DNA of 64,000 nucleotides from Clostridium paraputrificum. GTDB taxonomy: Bacteria > Bacillota > Clostridia > Clostridiales > Clostridiaceae. The stretch covers positions 186,001 through 250,000 of the forward strand of contig NZ_UAWH01000015.1 in NCBI RefSeq assembly GCF_900447045.1, read 5' to 3'. A model generated the notes under the pieces. It worked only from the letters and a program-made list of their open reading frames with translations, did not search any database and had not been told where the DNA came from. Below are positions 8,934-17,374 of the stretch, in pieces; within the stretch, counting starts at the first letter, position 1, and every line of letters begins with the position of its first letter. The position numbers and the translations under genes are program-made.

Positions 8934-8962
8934 AAAAGAAAACCCCTATTGGAGTTTCTTTT
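8934..8962 (-). terminator. Terminator of the rubredoxin gene
   Basis: On the minus strand a stem AAAAGAAACTCC pairs with GGGGTTTTCTTTT (one bulge) and runs into T residues, separating rubredoxin from the hydrogenase gene. Confidence 0.75.
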
Positions 8963-8976
8963 ATAGAATAGTTTAA

Positions 8977-9141
8977 TTATTCAATTACTTCTTCAAAGCT
9001 TTCTTTTGTAGCATTACAAATTGGGCATGTCCATTCATAAGGCAAATCTTCAAATGGTGTTCCAGATTCAACTCCATTATCTTCGTCACCTATTTCTGGG
9101 TCATAAATATAGCCACAAATGGAACAAACATATTGTTTCAT
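8977..9141 (-). CDS. Rubredoxin
   Basis: 54 residues, the usual rubredoxin length. The two iron-binding pairs are CSICGY near residue 6 and CPICNA near residue 40, and the core YIYDPEIGD...[14 protein letters not shown] is diagnostic. It is a one-electron carrier in the cytoplasm, probably serving oxygen or peroxide reduction. The minus-strand ATG (9141) is preceded by AAGGAG. It has its own terminator and so is a separate unit from the hydrogenase gene behind it. Confidence 0.97.
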   Translation of the reverse strand: MKQYVCSICGYIYDPEIGDEDNGVESGTPFEDLPYEWTCPICNATKESFEEVIE

Positions 9142-9297
9142 TTCATTTTCTCCTTTTCTGTTATAAACTTAATAAAAGTATATGCATTTATATTGATTGT
9201 GTACTATTACTTTAATAAATATATATAAATTATAAAAATATGACTACACTTGAGAAAAATGGTATATTATGATAAAGTTATTTTAGATAATAGAAAC

Positions 9298-9392
9298 ACA
9301 GGGGTGCTTAAATTGGTAAGCTGAGAGTGAAAGCCTTATACTTTCTAACCCTAGGAACCTGTTTGGTTAATACCAGCGTAGGAAGTTGTTAA
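9298..9392 (+). promoter_or_regulatory. TPP riboswitch (THI element)
   Basis: Conserved blocks are in order: GGGGTGC, CTGAGAG, ACCCTAGGAACCTG and GGTTAATACCAGCGTAGG. The last two are the diagnostic thi-box core. It precedes thiD and feeds into the attenuator hairpin at 9407-9439, so thiamine pyrophosphate should stop transcription of the thiDME operon. Confidence 0.97.
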
Positions 9393-9406
9393 TGTAATTT
9401 GATTTT

Positions 9407-9439
9407 AAGGTACAAGCATCTTCTGCTTGTACTTTTTTT
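9407..9439 (+). terminator. TPP riboswitch attenuator
   Basis: Stem GTACAAGCA / TGCTTGTAC extended by AAG/TTT, with a 5-base loop and a T7 run, placed between the aptamer and thiD. Confidence 0.9.
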
Positions 9440-9456
9440 ACTTTAAGGAGGAATTT

Positions 9457-10281
9457 ATGATGAAACATTGTTTAACAATTGCAGGCTCTGATAGCTGTGG
9501 AGGAGCTGGAATTCAAGCGGATTTAAAAGCTTTTAGTGCAAATTATGTTTATGGAATGAGCGTAATTACTGCAGTAACTGCTCAAAATACTCAAGGAGTA
9601 TTTAGTGTACAAGATATTGATGATGAAATAATAAAGAATCAAATTGACGCAATATTTACTGATATTAGGGTAGATGGAGTAAAGATTGGAATGGTTTCTA
9701 AGATAGAAACTATAAATGCTATTGCAGAAGAACTTAGACAATATAAACCAACTAATTTGATAATAGATCCAGTTATGATTTCTAAAAGTGGGTTTTCCTT
9801 ACTAAAACCAGAGTCTAAAAAGACTTTAATTAAAAATCTATTGCCCTTAGCAGATTTAATAACGCCCAATATTCCTGAAGCTGAAGAAATTCTTAAAGAA
9901 ATAGGGTCATCAATTATAAATATAAAAACAAAAGAAGACATGTGTGATGCTTGTAAAGAACTAATTAAATTGGGATGTAAAAATGTTCTATTAAAAGGTG
10001 GACACCTAGATGGTGAAGCTATAGATGTGCTTTTTAACGGAGAAGAATTTCACTATTTTACTTCTGAAAGAATTGACACAAAGAATACACATGGAACAGG
10101 TTGTACTTTATCATCAACAATAACTGCAAATCTTGCACGAGGATTATCTATGGAAGAAGCAATAAGTGAAGCAAAGAGATATATTACAGTTGCAATTAAG
10201 CATTCTTTAGATATAGGTAAGGGTGTTGGACCTACAAACCATTTTTATGAATTATATAAGAAAAGTGGTGTGATAGAATAA
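9457..10281 (+). CDS. thiD: Hydroxymethylpyrimidine/phosphomethylpyrimidine kinase
   Basis: 274 residues. ThiD phosphorylates HMP and HMP-P in the pyrimidine branch of thiamine synthesis or salvage. The start CLTIAGSDSCGGAGIQADLKAF is the family's hallmark, and the ribokinase-fold anion hole with catalytic residue is THGTGCTLSSTITA near residue 215. Start ATG at 9457 (or 9460) after AAGGAGGA. First gene of thiDME, with only salvage and coupling enzymes; no thiC or thiS-type genes are next to it, suggesting that precursors are salvaged or made elsewhere. Confidence 0.95.
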   Translation: MMKHCLTIAGSDSCGGAGIQADLKAFSANYVYGMSVITAVTAQNTQGVFSVQDIDDEIIKNQIDAIFTDIRVDGVKIGMVSKIETINAIAEELRQYKPTNLIIDPVMISKSGFSLLKPESKKTLIKNLLPLADLITPNIPEAEEILKEIGSSIINIKTKEDMCDACKELIKLGCKNVLLKGGHLDGEAIDVLFNGEEFHYFTSERIDTKNTHGTGCTLSSTITANLARGLSMEEAISEAKRYITVAIKHSLDIGKGVGPTNHFYELYKKSGVIE

Positions 10282-11114
10282 TGGATATAAAAACCTATAT
10301 AGGTAATTTATTAGAAAATGTGAGAGAGAGAGCACCTTTAGTACATCATATTACTAACTATGTAACAGTGAATGACTGTGCTAATATTACTCTAAGCATT
10401 GGTGCATCACCTGTTATGGCAGATGATATAAATGAGGTTGAGGCTATGACTTCTATAGCATCTTCTCTTGTAATAAATATAGGTACATTAAATTCTAGAA
10501 CAGTAGAATGTATGATTAAGGCTGGAAAGAAGGCTAATGAAGTTGGAATTCCTGTCATTTTGGACCCAGTTGGTGCAGGGGCTACACCATACAGGACAAA
10601 AGTAGCAAAAACTATAATGGATAATATTGAGTTAGCTGTAATAAGGGGAAATTTATCTGAGATAAAGACTCTATATGGAATTAATACAAAAACTAAAGGA
10701 GTAGATTCATTATATGATACTTCTATAAAGGATGAGCTAGAGAAAGGTAAACTTTTAGCAAAGGATTTCTCTAAAAGGGTAGGTTCAATAATAGCTATAA
10801 CAGGAGCAGTTGATATTGTTACAGATGGAAAGATGATTTATACAGTGGAAAATGGACATAAAATTATGTCTAAGATTACAGGCACAGGATGTATGTGTTC
10901 TTCTCTTATTGGAGCATATTTAGGGACTAATGAGGACAACCTTCTAGCAGCTTTAAGTGGAGTTGTTTCTATGGGGATATCTGGAGAATTAGCTTATGAA
11001 AGTCTAAAAGAAGGTGAAGGAACAGGTACTTTTAAGGTTAAGCTTATGGATAATATTTATAATTTATCAAAGGAAGTAATTGAGAAAAGAGGTAAAATAA
11101 ATGAAGAATGTTGA
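10281..11114 (+). CDS. thiM: Hydroxyethylthiazole kinase
   Basis: 277 residues. ThiM phosphorylates the thiazole alcohol THZ for thiamine salvage. Family motifs are PLVHHITNYVTVNDCANITLS at the start, ASPVMADD, ILDPVGAGAT and the catalytic loop GTGCMCSSLIGAYL. Its ATG overlaps the thiD stop (TAATG), indicating translational coupling. Regulated by the upstream TPP riboswitch. Confidence 0.95.
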   Translation: MDIKTYIGNLLENVRERAPLVHHITNYVTVNDCANITLSIGASPVMADDINEVEAMTSIASSLVINIGTLNSRTVECMIKAGKKANEVGIPVILDPVGAGATPYRTKVAKTIMDNIELAVIRGNLSEIKTLYGINTKTKGVDSLYDTSIKDELEKGKLLAKDFSKRVGSIIAITGAVDIVTDGKMIYTVENGHKIMSKITGTGCMCSSLIGAYLGTNEDNLLAALSGVVSMGISGELAYESLKEGEGTGTFKVKLMDNIYNLSKEVIEKRGKINEEC

Positions 11115-11736
11115 TTATACACTTTATCTTGTAACAGATAGAGATGTTTTAAGAGGAAGAGATTTAATAAAATGTATAGAGGAGAGCATTTTAGGTGGAG
11201 TAACCTTAGTTCAATTAAGAGAAAAGAATGTTACTTCTAGAGAATTCTATGAAATAGCTATTAAGGTTAAAGAAGTAACTTCAAGGTATAATATACCTCT
11301 AATAATTAATGATAGATTAGATATTGCACTAGCTATTGATGCTGATGGCCTTCATATAGGTCAAAAGGATTTACCTGCTTCGGTAGCTAGAAAGATTCTA
11401 GGTAAAGATAAAATACTAGGAGTATCTGCTGCCACTTTACAAGAATCTCTAAAAGCTGAGAAGGATGGTGCAGATTACTTAGGTGTTGGAGCTGTTTTTA
11501 GTACATCAACTAAAAAAGATACAAGAGATGTATCTTATGAAACTTTATCTAGCATTACTTCATCAGTTAATATCCCTGTTGTAGCTATAGGAGGTATTAA
11601 TGAAAAGAATGTTACTAAACTTAAGGAAAGTAATATTGATGGGATTGCAGTTATATCTTGCATATTAGGAAAAGAAGATGTTAAAGGCGCTGCAGAAAAA
11701 ATGTTAGATAGATTCAAAGAAGGAATAAGTTTTTAG
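11101..11736 (+). CDS. thiE: Thiamine phosphate synthase
   Basis: 211 residues, a TIM barrel that joins HMP-PP with THZ-P to give thiamine phosphate. Visible motifs: LYLVTDRDVL, VQLREKN, IINDRLDIALAIDADGLHIGQ, GVSA and GAVFSTSTKKD, ending with VAIGGI. It overlaps the end of thiM by 14 bases and is the last gene before a terminator. Confidence 0.95.
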   Translation: MKNVDYTLYLVTDRDVLRGRDLIKCIEESILGGVTLVQLREKNVTSREFYEIAIKVKEVTSRYNIPLIINDRLDIALAIDADGLHIGQKDLPASVARKILGKDKILGVSAATLQESLKAEKDGADYLGVGAVFSTSTKKDTRDVSYETLSSITSSVNIPVVAIGGINEKNVTKLKESNIDGIAVISCILGKEDVKGAAEKMLDRFKEGISF

Positions 11737-11747
11737 TTACATATTTT

Positions 11748-11770
11748 AAGCACTGCATAGCAGTGTTTTT
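11748..11770 (+). terminator. Terminator of thiDME
   Basis: Short stem AAGCACTG / CAGTGTTT followed by a run of T, 11 bases after the thiE stop. Confidence 0.8.
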
Positions 11771-11848
11771 TATTTATATATTTAAGAAACAATTATATAA
11801 TATTTTTGTAAAGGTTATCTCTAAAAAAGAGTGTTTTATAGATGAAAA

Positions 11849-11944
11849 AGTGTGTTATTAAATTCAGAAAACGATACACTATTGTTATTTGACAAATGAA
11901 AGAACTATTAAATGTATTAAAAAAACGATACAGATTGTTTTGTG
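11849..11944 (+). promoter_or_regulatory. Upstream activator sites of the PTS operon
   Basis: Two direct repeats, AAAACGATACA at 11868 and 11922, each followed one or two bases on by ATTGTT, lie 54 bases apart. Just upstream is AGTGTGTTATT (11849-11859), the motif also found near the other two sigma-54 promoters. The block is 40-130 bases upstream of the -24 element, the usual range for enhancer-type sites. Probable target of the PRD/AAA+ regulator encoded at 17375-18958. Confidence 0.6.
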
Positions 11945-11980
11945 AGTTAAAAGAATACCTTAAAAATTGAATATTGGATG

Positions 11981-11997
11981 TTGGCATAATTCTTGCT
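11981..11997 (+). promoter_or_regulatory. Sigma-54 promoter of the PTS operon
   Basis: TTGGCATAATTCTTGCT: GG at 11983-11984 and GC at 11995-11996 with exactly 10 bases between, as the -24/-12 class requires. It lies 57 bases before the EIIB start. Confidence 0.9.
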
Positions 11998-12053
11998 TTA
12001 TTAAAGGGCATAAGAATTACATTTAAATGTAAAAAGAAAGAGAGGTTATACAA

Positions 12054-12377
12054 ATGAAAAAAATATTTTTATTCTGCGAAGCAGGAATGTCAACTAGTTT
12101 AATGGTTTCAAAAATGCAAGAAGTTGCAAATAAGCACAATCTTGATATTCATATTGAAGCTTTTCCAGCTGGAAAGTCACATGTGTTAATCAATGAAAAG
12201 AGACCAGATTGTGTTTTACTTGGACCACAAGTTAGATTCTTATTCAATAAAATTGAAGAGGATTGTATACCATTAAATATTCCAATAGCTCCAATTGAAC
12301 CAGCATCTTATGGCGCAATGGACGGAGAAAAGGTGTTAAAGCAAGCCATAAGATTAATCAAAGGTAATTCAAAGTAA
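12054..12377 (+). CDS. PTS EIIB component, lactose/cellobiose family
   Basis: 107 residues. EIIB receives phosphate from EIIA and passes it to the incoming sugar. The phospho-cysteine is Cys8 in FLFCEAGMSTSLMV, the standard CelB-type loop. DCVLLGPQVRFLF and APIEPASYGAMDG continue the family pattern. First gene of a sigma-54-driven operon with EIIC, a GrdB-like protein and an M20 peptidase. No EIIA gene is present in this operon, so an EIIA from elsewhere must serve it. Confidence 0.93.
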   Translation: MKKIFLFCEAGMSTSLMVSKMQEVANKHNLDIHIEAFPAGKSHVLINEKRPDCVLLGPQVRFLFNKIEEDCIPLNIPIAPIEPASYGAMDGEKVLKQAIRLIKGNSK

Positions 12378-12413
12378 AATTTAATAGTGTCTAAAGAACT
12401 GGAGGGAAAATCA

Positions 12414-13763
12414 ATGAATACTATAATGAAAAAGATGGAAAAGGTATTAATGCCACTTGCAGAAGTTATCGGTAAGAATAAGTACCTAATAGCAATTAGA
12501 GATGGTTTCTTAATTTCTACACCTTTATTAATAGTAGGTTCGCTATTCCTACTTATTGCTAACTTCCCAATACCAGGATGGGATGAAATGATTGCAAGAT
12601 TTTTAGGTGAAGGTTGGGCAGCGAAGCTTTCAGTTCCTGTTTCAGCAACTTTTGATTTGATGACTATACTTGCAGTTGTTGGTATTGGTTATAGTTTAGG
12701 TAGAGAGTTAGATATTGATGCTATACAAGCTTCAGTAACAGGTCTTGTAGCATTCTTTATAGTTACTCCATTTTCAAGAACCTTTACGCCAAAGGGAAGC
12801 GATATAACATATGATGTTTCTTGTGTGCCACTAGATTGGGTAGGCTCAAAAGGATTATTCCTTGGTATGATAGTAGCACTTGTTGCGGTAACTATATTTG
12901 CTAAGATACTTAAAAAGGGTTGGGTTATAAAACTTCCAGCAGGAGTTCCACCAACAGTTGCTAAGTCTTTTGAAGCTTTAATTCCAGCTGCAATAGTTAT
13001 GACAGTATTTTTCTTAATTAACTGGGTATTTACATTAACAAGCTATGGTAATTTACACAACTTCATATTTAAGATTTTACAAGTTCCATTATTAAAGTTA
13101 GGTAATACTTTACCTGCAATGGTAATAGCATATCTATTCTTACATGGATTCTGGTTCTTTGGTATAAATGGTTCAAGTGTTGTTGGTGCAGTATTCAATC
13201 CAATTTTAAAGGCATTATCTGTAGAAAATCTTGATGCATTCAAAGCTGGCCAAGAAATACCAAATATAATTACAGGACAATTCCAAGATATGTTTGCAAC
13301 ATTTGGTGGTGCAGGTTCAACGTTATCTTTAATAATAGCTATTTTTATAGTTTGTAGAAGCCAAAGAATTAAACAAATGGGTAAATTATCATTTTTACCA
13401 GGTGTCTTTGGTATAAATGAACCTATTATATTTGGTCTTCCAATTATGTTAAATCCGTTAATGTTAATTCCATTTGCTTTAATACCAACAATTAATATTA
13501 TTATTACTTATTTCTGTATGACAGCTGGTTTAGTTCCACTTACAAATGGAGTACAAATTCCATGGACAACTCCACCAGTAATTTCAGGTTTCTTAGTATC
13601 AGGATGGCAAGGTTCAGTATTACAATTAATATTAATAGTTTTAGGTGTTTTAATGTATATTCCATTTATTAAGATGCTTGATAAGCAATACTTAAAAGAA
13701 GAAGCAGTAAATGCAGCAAATGACGAAGATGATGATATAGATTTTGATGATCTAACTTTATAA
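12414..13763 (+). CDS. PTS EIIC permease, lactose/cellobiose family
   Basis: About 449 residues and roughly 10 membrane segments. The substrate-site signature is LHGFWFFGINGSSV and the hallmark GINEPIIFGLPIMLNP. The ATG at 12414 follows GGAGGG (12401-12406); an upstream GTG would have no site. The tail is strongly acidic (NDEDDDIDFDD). EIIC selects the sugar; the neighbours suggest an amino-acid-linked sugar rather than a plain disaccharide, as no glycosidase is encoded in the operon. Confidence 0.93.
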   Translation: MNTIMKKMEKVLMPLAEVIGKNKYLIAIRDGFLISTPLLIVGSLFLLIANFPIPGWDEMIARFLGEGWAAKLSVPVSATFDLMTILAVVGIGYSLGRELDIDAIQASVTGLVAFFIVTPFSRTFTPKGSDITYDVSCVPLDWVGSKGLFLGMIVALVAVTIFAKILKKGWVIKLPAGVPPTVAKSFEALIPAAIVMTVFFLINWVFTLTSYGNLHNFIFKILQVPLLKLGNTLPAMVIAYLFLHGFWFFGINGSSVVGAVFNPILKALSVENLDAFKAGQEIPNIITGQFQDMFATFGGAGSTLSLIIAIFIVCRSQRIKQMGKLSFLPGVFGINEPIIFGLPIMLNPLMLIPFALIPTINIIITYFCMTAGLVPLTNGVQIPWTTPPVISGFLVSGWQGSVLQLILIVLGVLMYIPFIKMLDKQYLKEEAVNAANDEDDDIDFDDLTL

Positions 13764-13781
13764 ACTTAGGAGATGTTATTG

Positions 13782-14303
13782 ATGAAAAAAGTATTATTAA
13801 TTTTAAATCATGTACAAGCAGGTATGGGGAGCGATGAAAACGCTCATATACCACCAGCAGGAAAAAAGACAGCTATTGGCCCTGGTAAAATGATGGAACC
13901 ATTCCTAACTAATTTAGGTGGGGAAATAATTGCAACATTGTACTGTGGTGATTTATACTATAAAGATAATGAAGAAGAAGTTAAAAAGAAATTTGTAGCA
14001 ATGGTTAAAAAGCTTAGTCCTGATGTAGTTGTATGTGGACCAGCTCTACATTATCCAAACTTTGGAGAAATGGCAGGAGGATTAGCTGAGGAAATTAATA
14101 ATAATAGTGGGATTCCTGCATTTGCAGCTATGTCTGTAGAAAATCCAGGAACTGAAAAGTATAAAGATAGAGTAATAGTTGTTAAAACTCCTAAAAAGGG
14201 TGGAATCGGCTTAAATGAATCTATTGAAAATATATGTAAAATGGCTATTAAGTTAGCTAACAATGAAAATGTAGATGAATTAAAAAATAAGGTTTGCTTC
14301 TAG
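13782..14303 (+). CDS. Stand-alone GrdB-like (reductase component B N-terminal) protein
   Basis: About 173 residues that match the N-terminal part of GrdB-type subunits of glycine/sarcosine/betaine reductase: AGMGSDENAHIPP, AIGPGKMMEPFL, GGEIIATLYCGDLYY, VVCGPALHYPNFGEMAGG and FAAMSVENPGTEKY. The C-terminal half with the redox-active selenocysteine of true GrdB is absent, and no Sec codon is seen. Start at 13782 with AGGAG nine bases before. It sits between PTS and peptidase genes, far from any grd operon. It may act on an amine or amino acid released in this pathway, but its reaction is unknown. Confidence 0.75.
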   Translation: MKKVLLILNHVQAGMGSDENAHIPPAGKKTAIGPGKMMEPFLTNLGGEIIATLYCGDLYYKDNEEEVKKKFVAMVKKLSPDVVVCGPALHYPNFGEMAGGLAEEINNNSGIPAFAAMSVENPGTEKYKDRVIVVKTPKKGGIGLNESIENICKMAIKLANNENVDELKNKVCF

Positions 14304-14328
14304 TAAACCTAGTATAGAGGGGATATTT

Positions 14329-15621
14329 ATGAACAAGATTGATGAAAAAGTCATTCAATATAAGGATGATATGATAAAATCCATTGAGAGACTTGTAAAT
14401 ATTCCTAGCATTGAAGGAGCATCTTGTATAGATGCTCCTTTTGGAGAATTTAGCAAAAAAGCTTTACTTGAAGCCTTAGATATATCAACGGAGATAGGCT
14501 TTAAGACTAAAAATATCCAAAATGCTATAGGGTATGCAGAGTATGGAGATGGAGAAGATTACGTAGGTATAATTGGACATGTAGATGTTGTACCTGCTAA
14601 TGAAGAAGGGTGGATAACACCACCTTTTAAAATGGATATAAGAGAAGGAAAGCTTTATGGTAGAGGCGTATTGGATAATAAAGGTCCTATAATATCTTGT
14701 CTATATGCATTAAAAGTAGTAAAAGATCTTAATATTCCGCTTTCTAAAAGAGTTAGAATCATATTTGGTTCAAATGAAGAGACTGGTTTTAAAGATATTC
14801 CATATTATCTTAATAATGAAGAACCACCAATTTCAGGTTTTACTCCTGATTGCAAGTTCCCTGCTGTTTATGGGGAAAGGGGAATTTTAGACGTAACTAT
14901 ATGCAGTAAAAAACTAAGTGATCCTAATATTAAATCAATTAATGGCGAATTTAGAAGTAATGTGGTTCCAGATTTTATTCAAGTTGATTTTAAAGATGGT
15001 AAATCTATTACTAATAGGGGTAAAACAGCTCCAGGAAATGCGCCTGAAAGTGGTGTTAATGCTATTACAAGTTTATGTAAAAATTTAAGAGATGAAACAT
15101 CTTTATGCAAAGAAGAAAGAGAGTTTTTAAATTTCATATATAATGTATTTCACAAGAATCATGATTTAAGCAAGATAGGTATAGAATGTAAGGATGAAAT
15201 ATCAGGCAGTCTAGTAACTAACCCTTATTCTTTAAAAATTGAGGATGGCATGCTTAAGTTATCAGTTGTGTTTAGATATCCAATGTCATATAGCTATAAA
15301 AGTATAATGGAAATAATAAGTGCATTATCAGAGTATTCTATTATGGAAAATAGAAGAATGGATTCTGTATTCTTTGATAAGAATGCTCAGATGCTAAAAG
15401 TTATGAAGGATGCTTATGAAGAGGTAACAGGAGAAGACGGTACCCCTGTTACTACTACAGGTGGAACTTATGCTAAGGTAATGCCTAATATAGTAGCTTT
15501 TGGTCCTTCTTTCCCAGGTCAAAAAGGAATTGCTCATAATTCTAATGAATATATGATAATTGAAGATCTTATAAATATTACAAGGATATATGTTAGAGCT
15601 ATAATAGGACTAGCAAACTAA
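14329..15621 (+). CDS. M20 metallopeptidase, PepV-like dipeptidase
   Basis: 430 residues. The di-zinc site is visible: VGIIGHVDVVP near residue 80, GRGVLDNKGP near 117 and IFGSNEETGF near 150. A lid domain sits between about 180 and 340. The C-terminal TGGTYAKVMPNIVAFGPSFPG completes the PepV pattern. It would cleave dipeptides or amino-acid conjugates in the cytoplasm. Last gene of the PTS operon; a PepV-type gene also accompanies the glycosylasparaginase in the glyco-asparagine cluster reported for Lactobacillus casei, which supports the pathway proposed here. Confidence 0.88.
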   Translation: MNKIDEKVIQYKDDMIKSIERLVNIPSIEGASCIDAPFGEFSKKALLEALDISTEIGFKTKNIQNAIGYAEYGDGEDYVGIIGHVDVVPANEEGWITPPFKMDIREGKLYGRGVLDNKGPIISCLYALKVVKDLNIPLSKRVRIIFGSNEETGFKDIPYYLNNEEPPISGFTPDCKFPAVYGERGILDVTICSKKLSDPNIKSINGEFRSNVVPDFIQVDFKDGKSITNRGKTAPGNAPESGVNAITSLCKNLRDETSLCKEEREFLNFIYNVFHKNHDLSKIGIECKDEISGSLVTNPYSLKIEDGMLKLSVVFRYPMSYSYKSIMEIISALSEYSIMENRRMDSVFFDKNAQMLKVMKDAYEEVTGEDGTPVTTTGGTYAKVMPNIVAFGPSFPGQKGIAHNSNEYMIIEDLINITRIYVRAIIGLAN

Positions 15622-15679
15622 GAATTATAGTGCCATCACAGAACATAAAAAACAAGTTTTGGAACCTGTGGTATGGATG

Positions 15680-15724
15680 AAAAAGTGACTTTTTCACTAA
15701 AGCGTGGAGAGGTCACTTTTTTAT
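15680..15724 (+). terminator. Terminator of the PTS operon
   Basis: Stem AAAAAGTGAC / GTCACTTTTT with a 22-base loop and a T-rich 3' side, about 60 bases behind the peptidase gene. Confidence 0.75.
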
Positions 15725-15729
15725 ATTAA

Positions 15730-15793
15730 AGTGTATTATTTTAATGACTAGTGTGTTTTTATAAAGGCTAAAATAGAAGTTTTTGACACACTT
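15730..15793 (+). promoter_or_regulatory. Upstream activator sites of aspA
   Basis: AGTGTATTATT (15730-15740), AGTGTGTTTTT (15750-15760) and an inverted copy, GACACACTTC (15785 onward). They match the AGTGTRTTATT motif upstream of the two other sigma-54 promoters and lie 60-120 bases before the aspA -24 element. Confidence 0.55.
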
Positions 15794-15850
15794 CTTTATA
15801 TTACTACAAAAAGTACTTAGAAAATGAGATAAACAGGTATATACAGTGTT

Positions 15851-15867
15851 TTGGCACAGGTTTTGCT
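15851..15867 (+). promoter_or_regulatory. Sigma-54 promoter of aspA
   Basis: TTGGCACAGGTTTTGCT, a near-consensus -24/-12 element with GG (15853-15854) and GC (15865-15866) ten bases apart. aspA starts 50 bases downstream. Confidence 0.92.
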
Positions 15868-15916
15868 ATTTAAATCTTCAGAAAGAAAAATCTTTATTTT
15901 CTTAGGAGGAATAGTT

Positions 15917-17311
15917 ATGGAATTTAGAAGAGAGAGAGATTCTATTGGAGAAAAACAAGTACCTAGTAAGGCTTATTATGGAGTACAAAGTTTAAGAGGG
16001 CATGAAAACTTTAGAATTAGTGGTCAAACAATCAATAAGCAACTTATAAAAAATCTTTCAGTTGTTAAGAAAGCTTGTGCTATTACAAATTGTAATGTGG
16101 GAGAGCTTAAAGAAGAATACAAAGAGGCTATAGTTAAGGCATGTGAAGAAGTATATAGTGGTAAGTTTGATAATGAATTTATTATAGATCCAATTCAAGG
16201 TGGGGCTGGAACATCTTTAAATATGAATATAAATGAAGTTATTGCAAATAGGGCAAATGAGATTCTTGGATTTAACAAAGGAGAGTATTATCCAATACAT
16301 CCAAATGACCATGTAAATATGGGGCAGTCTACAAATGACGTAATCCCTACTGCTGCAAGCCTTACAACTTATGAACTTTTAAATGGCTGTATTGAAAAAT
16401 TAATTAAGCTATCCTATGAATTTAATATAAAAGCAGAAGAATTAACAGATGTTATAAAAATGGGTAGAACTGAAATGCAAGATGCAGTGCCTATAAGTTT
16501 AGGTTCAGAATTTAAGGCTTTTTCAATGGCAATAGGAAGAGATGTAAAAAGATTAGAAAGAGTTAAGGATTCATTACTAGAAGTTAATTTAGGTGGTACA
16601 GCTGTTGGTACTGGAATTACAGCAAATGAAAAGTATATAGCTTCTGTAGTTTTGGAATTAAGCAATATATTTGATGAACATATAATACAATCATCAAACC
16701 TTGTTGATGGAACACAAAATTTAGATAAATATGCTGAGGTATCATCACAATTAAAAGTTTGTGCAGTTAATATAAGTAAGATTGCTGGAGATTTAATTTT
16801 AATGTCATCAGGACCAAGAGCTGGCTTTGGAGAAATAAGATTACCTGCAAGGCAAAATGGTTCATCAATAATGCCAGGTAAGGTTAATCCAGTAATGCCA
16901 GAAGTCATGAAAGAAATATCATTTCAGATCATGGGTAATGATTTAACAATTACTATGGCTACACAAAGTGGTCAATTAGAATTAAATGCTTTCTATCCAA
17001 TAGTAATTCATAATCTATATGAATCTCTTGTTATTTTAACTAATGGAGTAGAAACATTTATAGAGAACTGTGTTAAAGGCATTGAAGCTAATGAAAAGAG
17101 ATGCAACAACTTAGTTGATGGAAGTATAGGAATAGTTACAGCTTTAGCACCAATATTAGGTTATGAAAAGTCAGCTGCTATAGCAAAGAAAGCTTTGAAA
17201 ACAGGAAAGTATGTAAAGGAAATTGTTCTTGAAGAGTGTGATATAAATGAAACTGAGGTTTCTAAGATACTAAACACAAGAGAAATGGCTAAGATATCTA
17301 TAAATAATTAA
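15917..17311 (+). CDS. aspA: Aspartate ammonia-lyase (aspartase)
   Basis: 464 residues. It converts aspartate to fumarate and ammonia. Family motifs: VPSKAYYGVQSLRGHENF (the YYGV form favours aspartase over class II fumarase), GRTEMQDAVPISLGSEF and the catalytic loop GSSIMPGKVNPVMPE near residue 315. The ATG at 15917 has AGGAGGA before it and starts the conserved part. It has its own sigma-54 promoter and terminator, and sits between the PTS/peptidase operon and the glycosylasparaginase operon, consistent with use of aspartate set free there. Confidence 0.92.
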   Translation: MEFRRERDSIGEKQVPSKAYYGVQSLRGHENFRISGQTINKQLIKNLSVVKKACAITNCNVGELKEEYKEAIVKACEEVYSGKFDNEFIIDPIQGGAGTSLNMNINEVIANRANEILGFNKGEYYPIHPNDHVNMGQSTNDVIPTAASLTTYELLNGCIEKLIKLSYEFNIKAEELTDVIKMGRTEMQDAVPISLGSEFKAFSMAIGRDVKRLERVKDSLLEVNLGGTAVGTGITANEKYIASVVLELSNIFDEHIIQSSNLVDGTQNLDKYAEVSSQLKVCAVNISKIAGDLILMSSGPRAGFGEIRLPARQNGSSIMPGKVNPVMPEVMKEISFQIMGNDLTITMATQSGQLELNAFYPIVIHNLYESLVILTNGVETFIENCVKGIEANEKRCNNLVDGSIGIVTALAPILGYEKSAAIAKKALKTGKYVKEIVLEECDINETEVSKILNTREMAKISINN

Positions 17312-17316
17312 TTAAA

Positions 17317-17370
17317 AAAAGGAGCTGTCACAATAGAAAAAATTTATTCTCTATTGTGACGGCTCTTTTT
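17317..17370. terminator. Bidirectional terminator
   Basis: A 20-bp stem (GTCACAATAG core) with A and T runs on its flanks, shared by aspA and the convergent regulator gene. Confidence 0.9.
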
Positions 17371-17374
17371 GTCT

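Noticed and set aside
9021..9215. Plus-strand frame across the rubredoxin gene
   Set aside because: It is the complement of the rubredoxin coding sequence and has no ribosome site.
13782..14303. Complete glycine reductase component with selenocysteine
   Set aside because: Only the N-terminal GrdB part is present, no in-frame TGA with downstream extension was seen and no grd genes are nearby.
15917..17311. Class II fumarase instead of aspartase
   Set aside because: Both share the GSSxMPxKxNP loop, but the N-terminal AYYGVQSLR block and GRTEMQDAVP favour aspartase; neighbours release aspartate.
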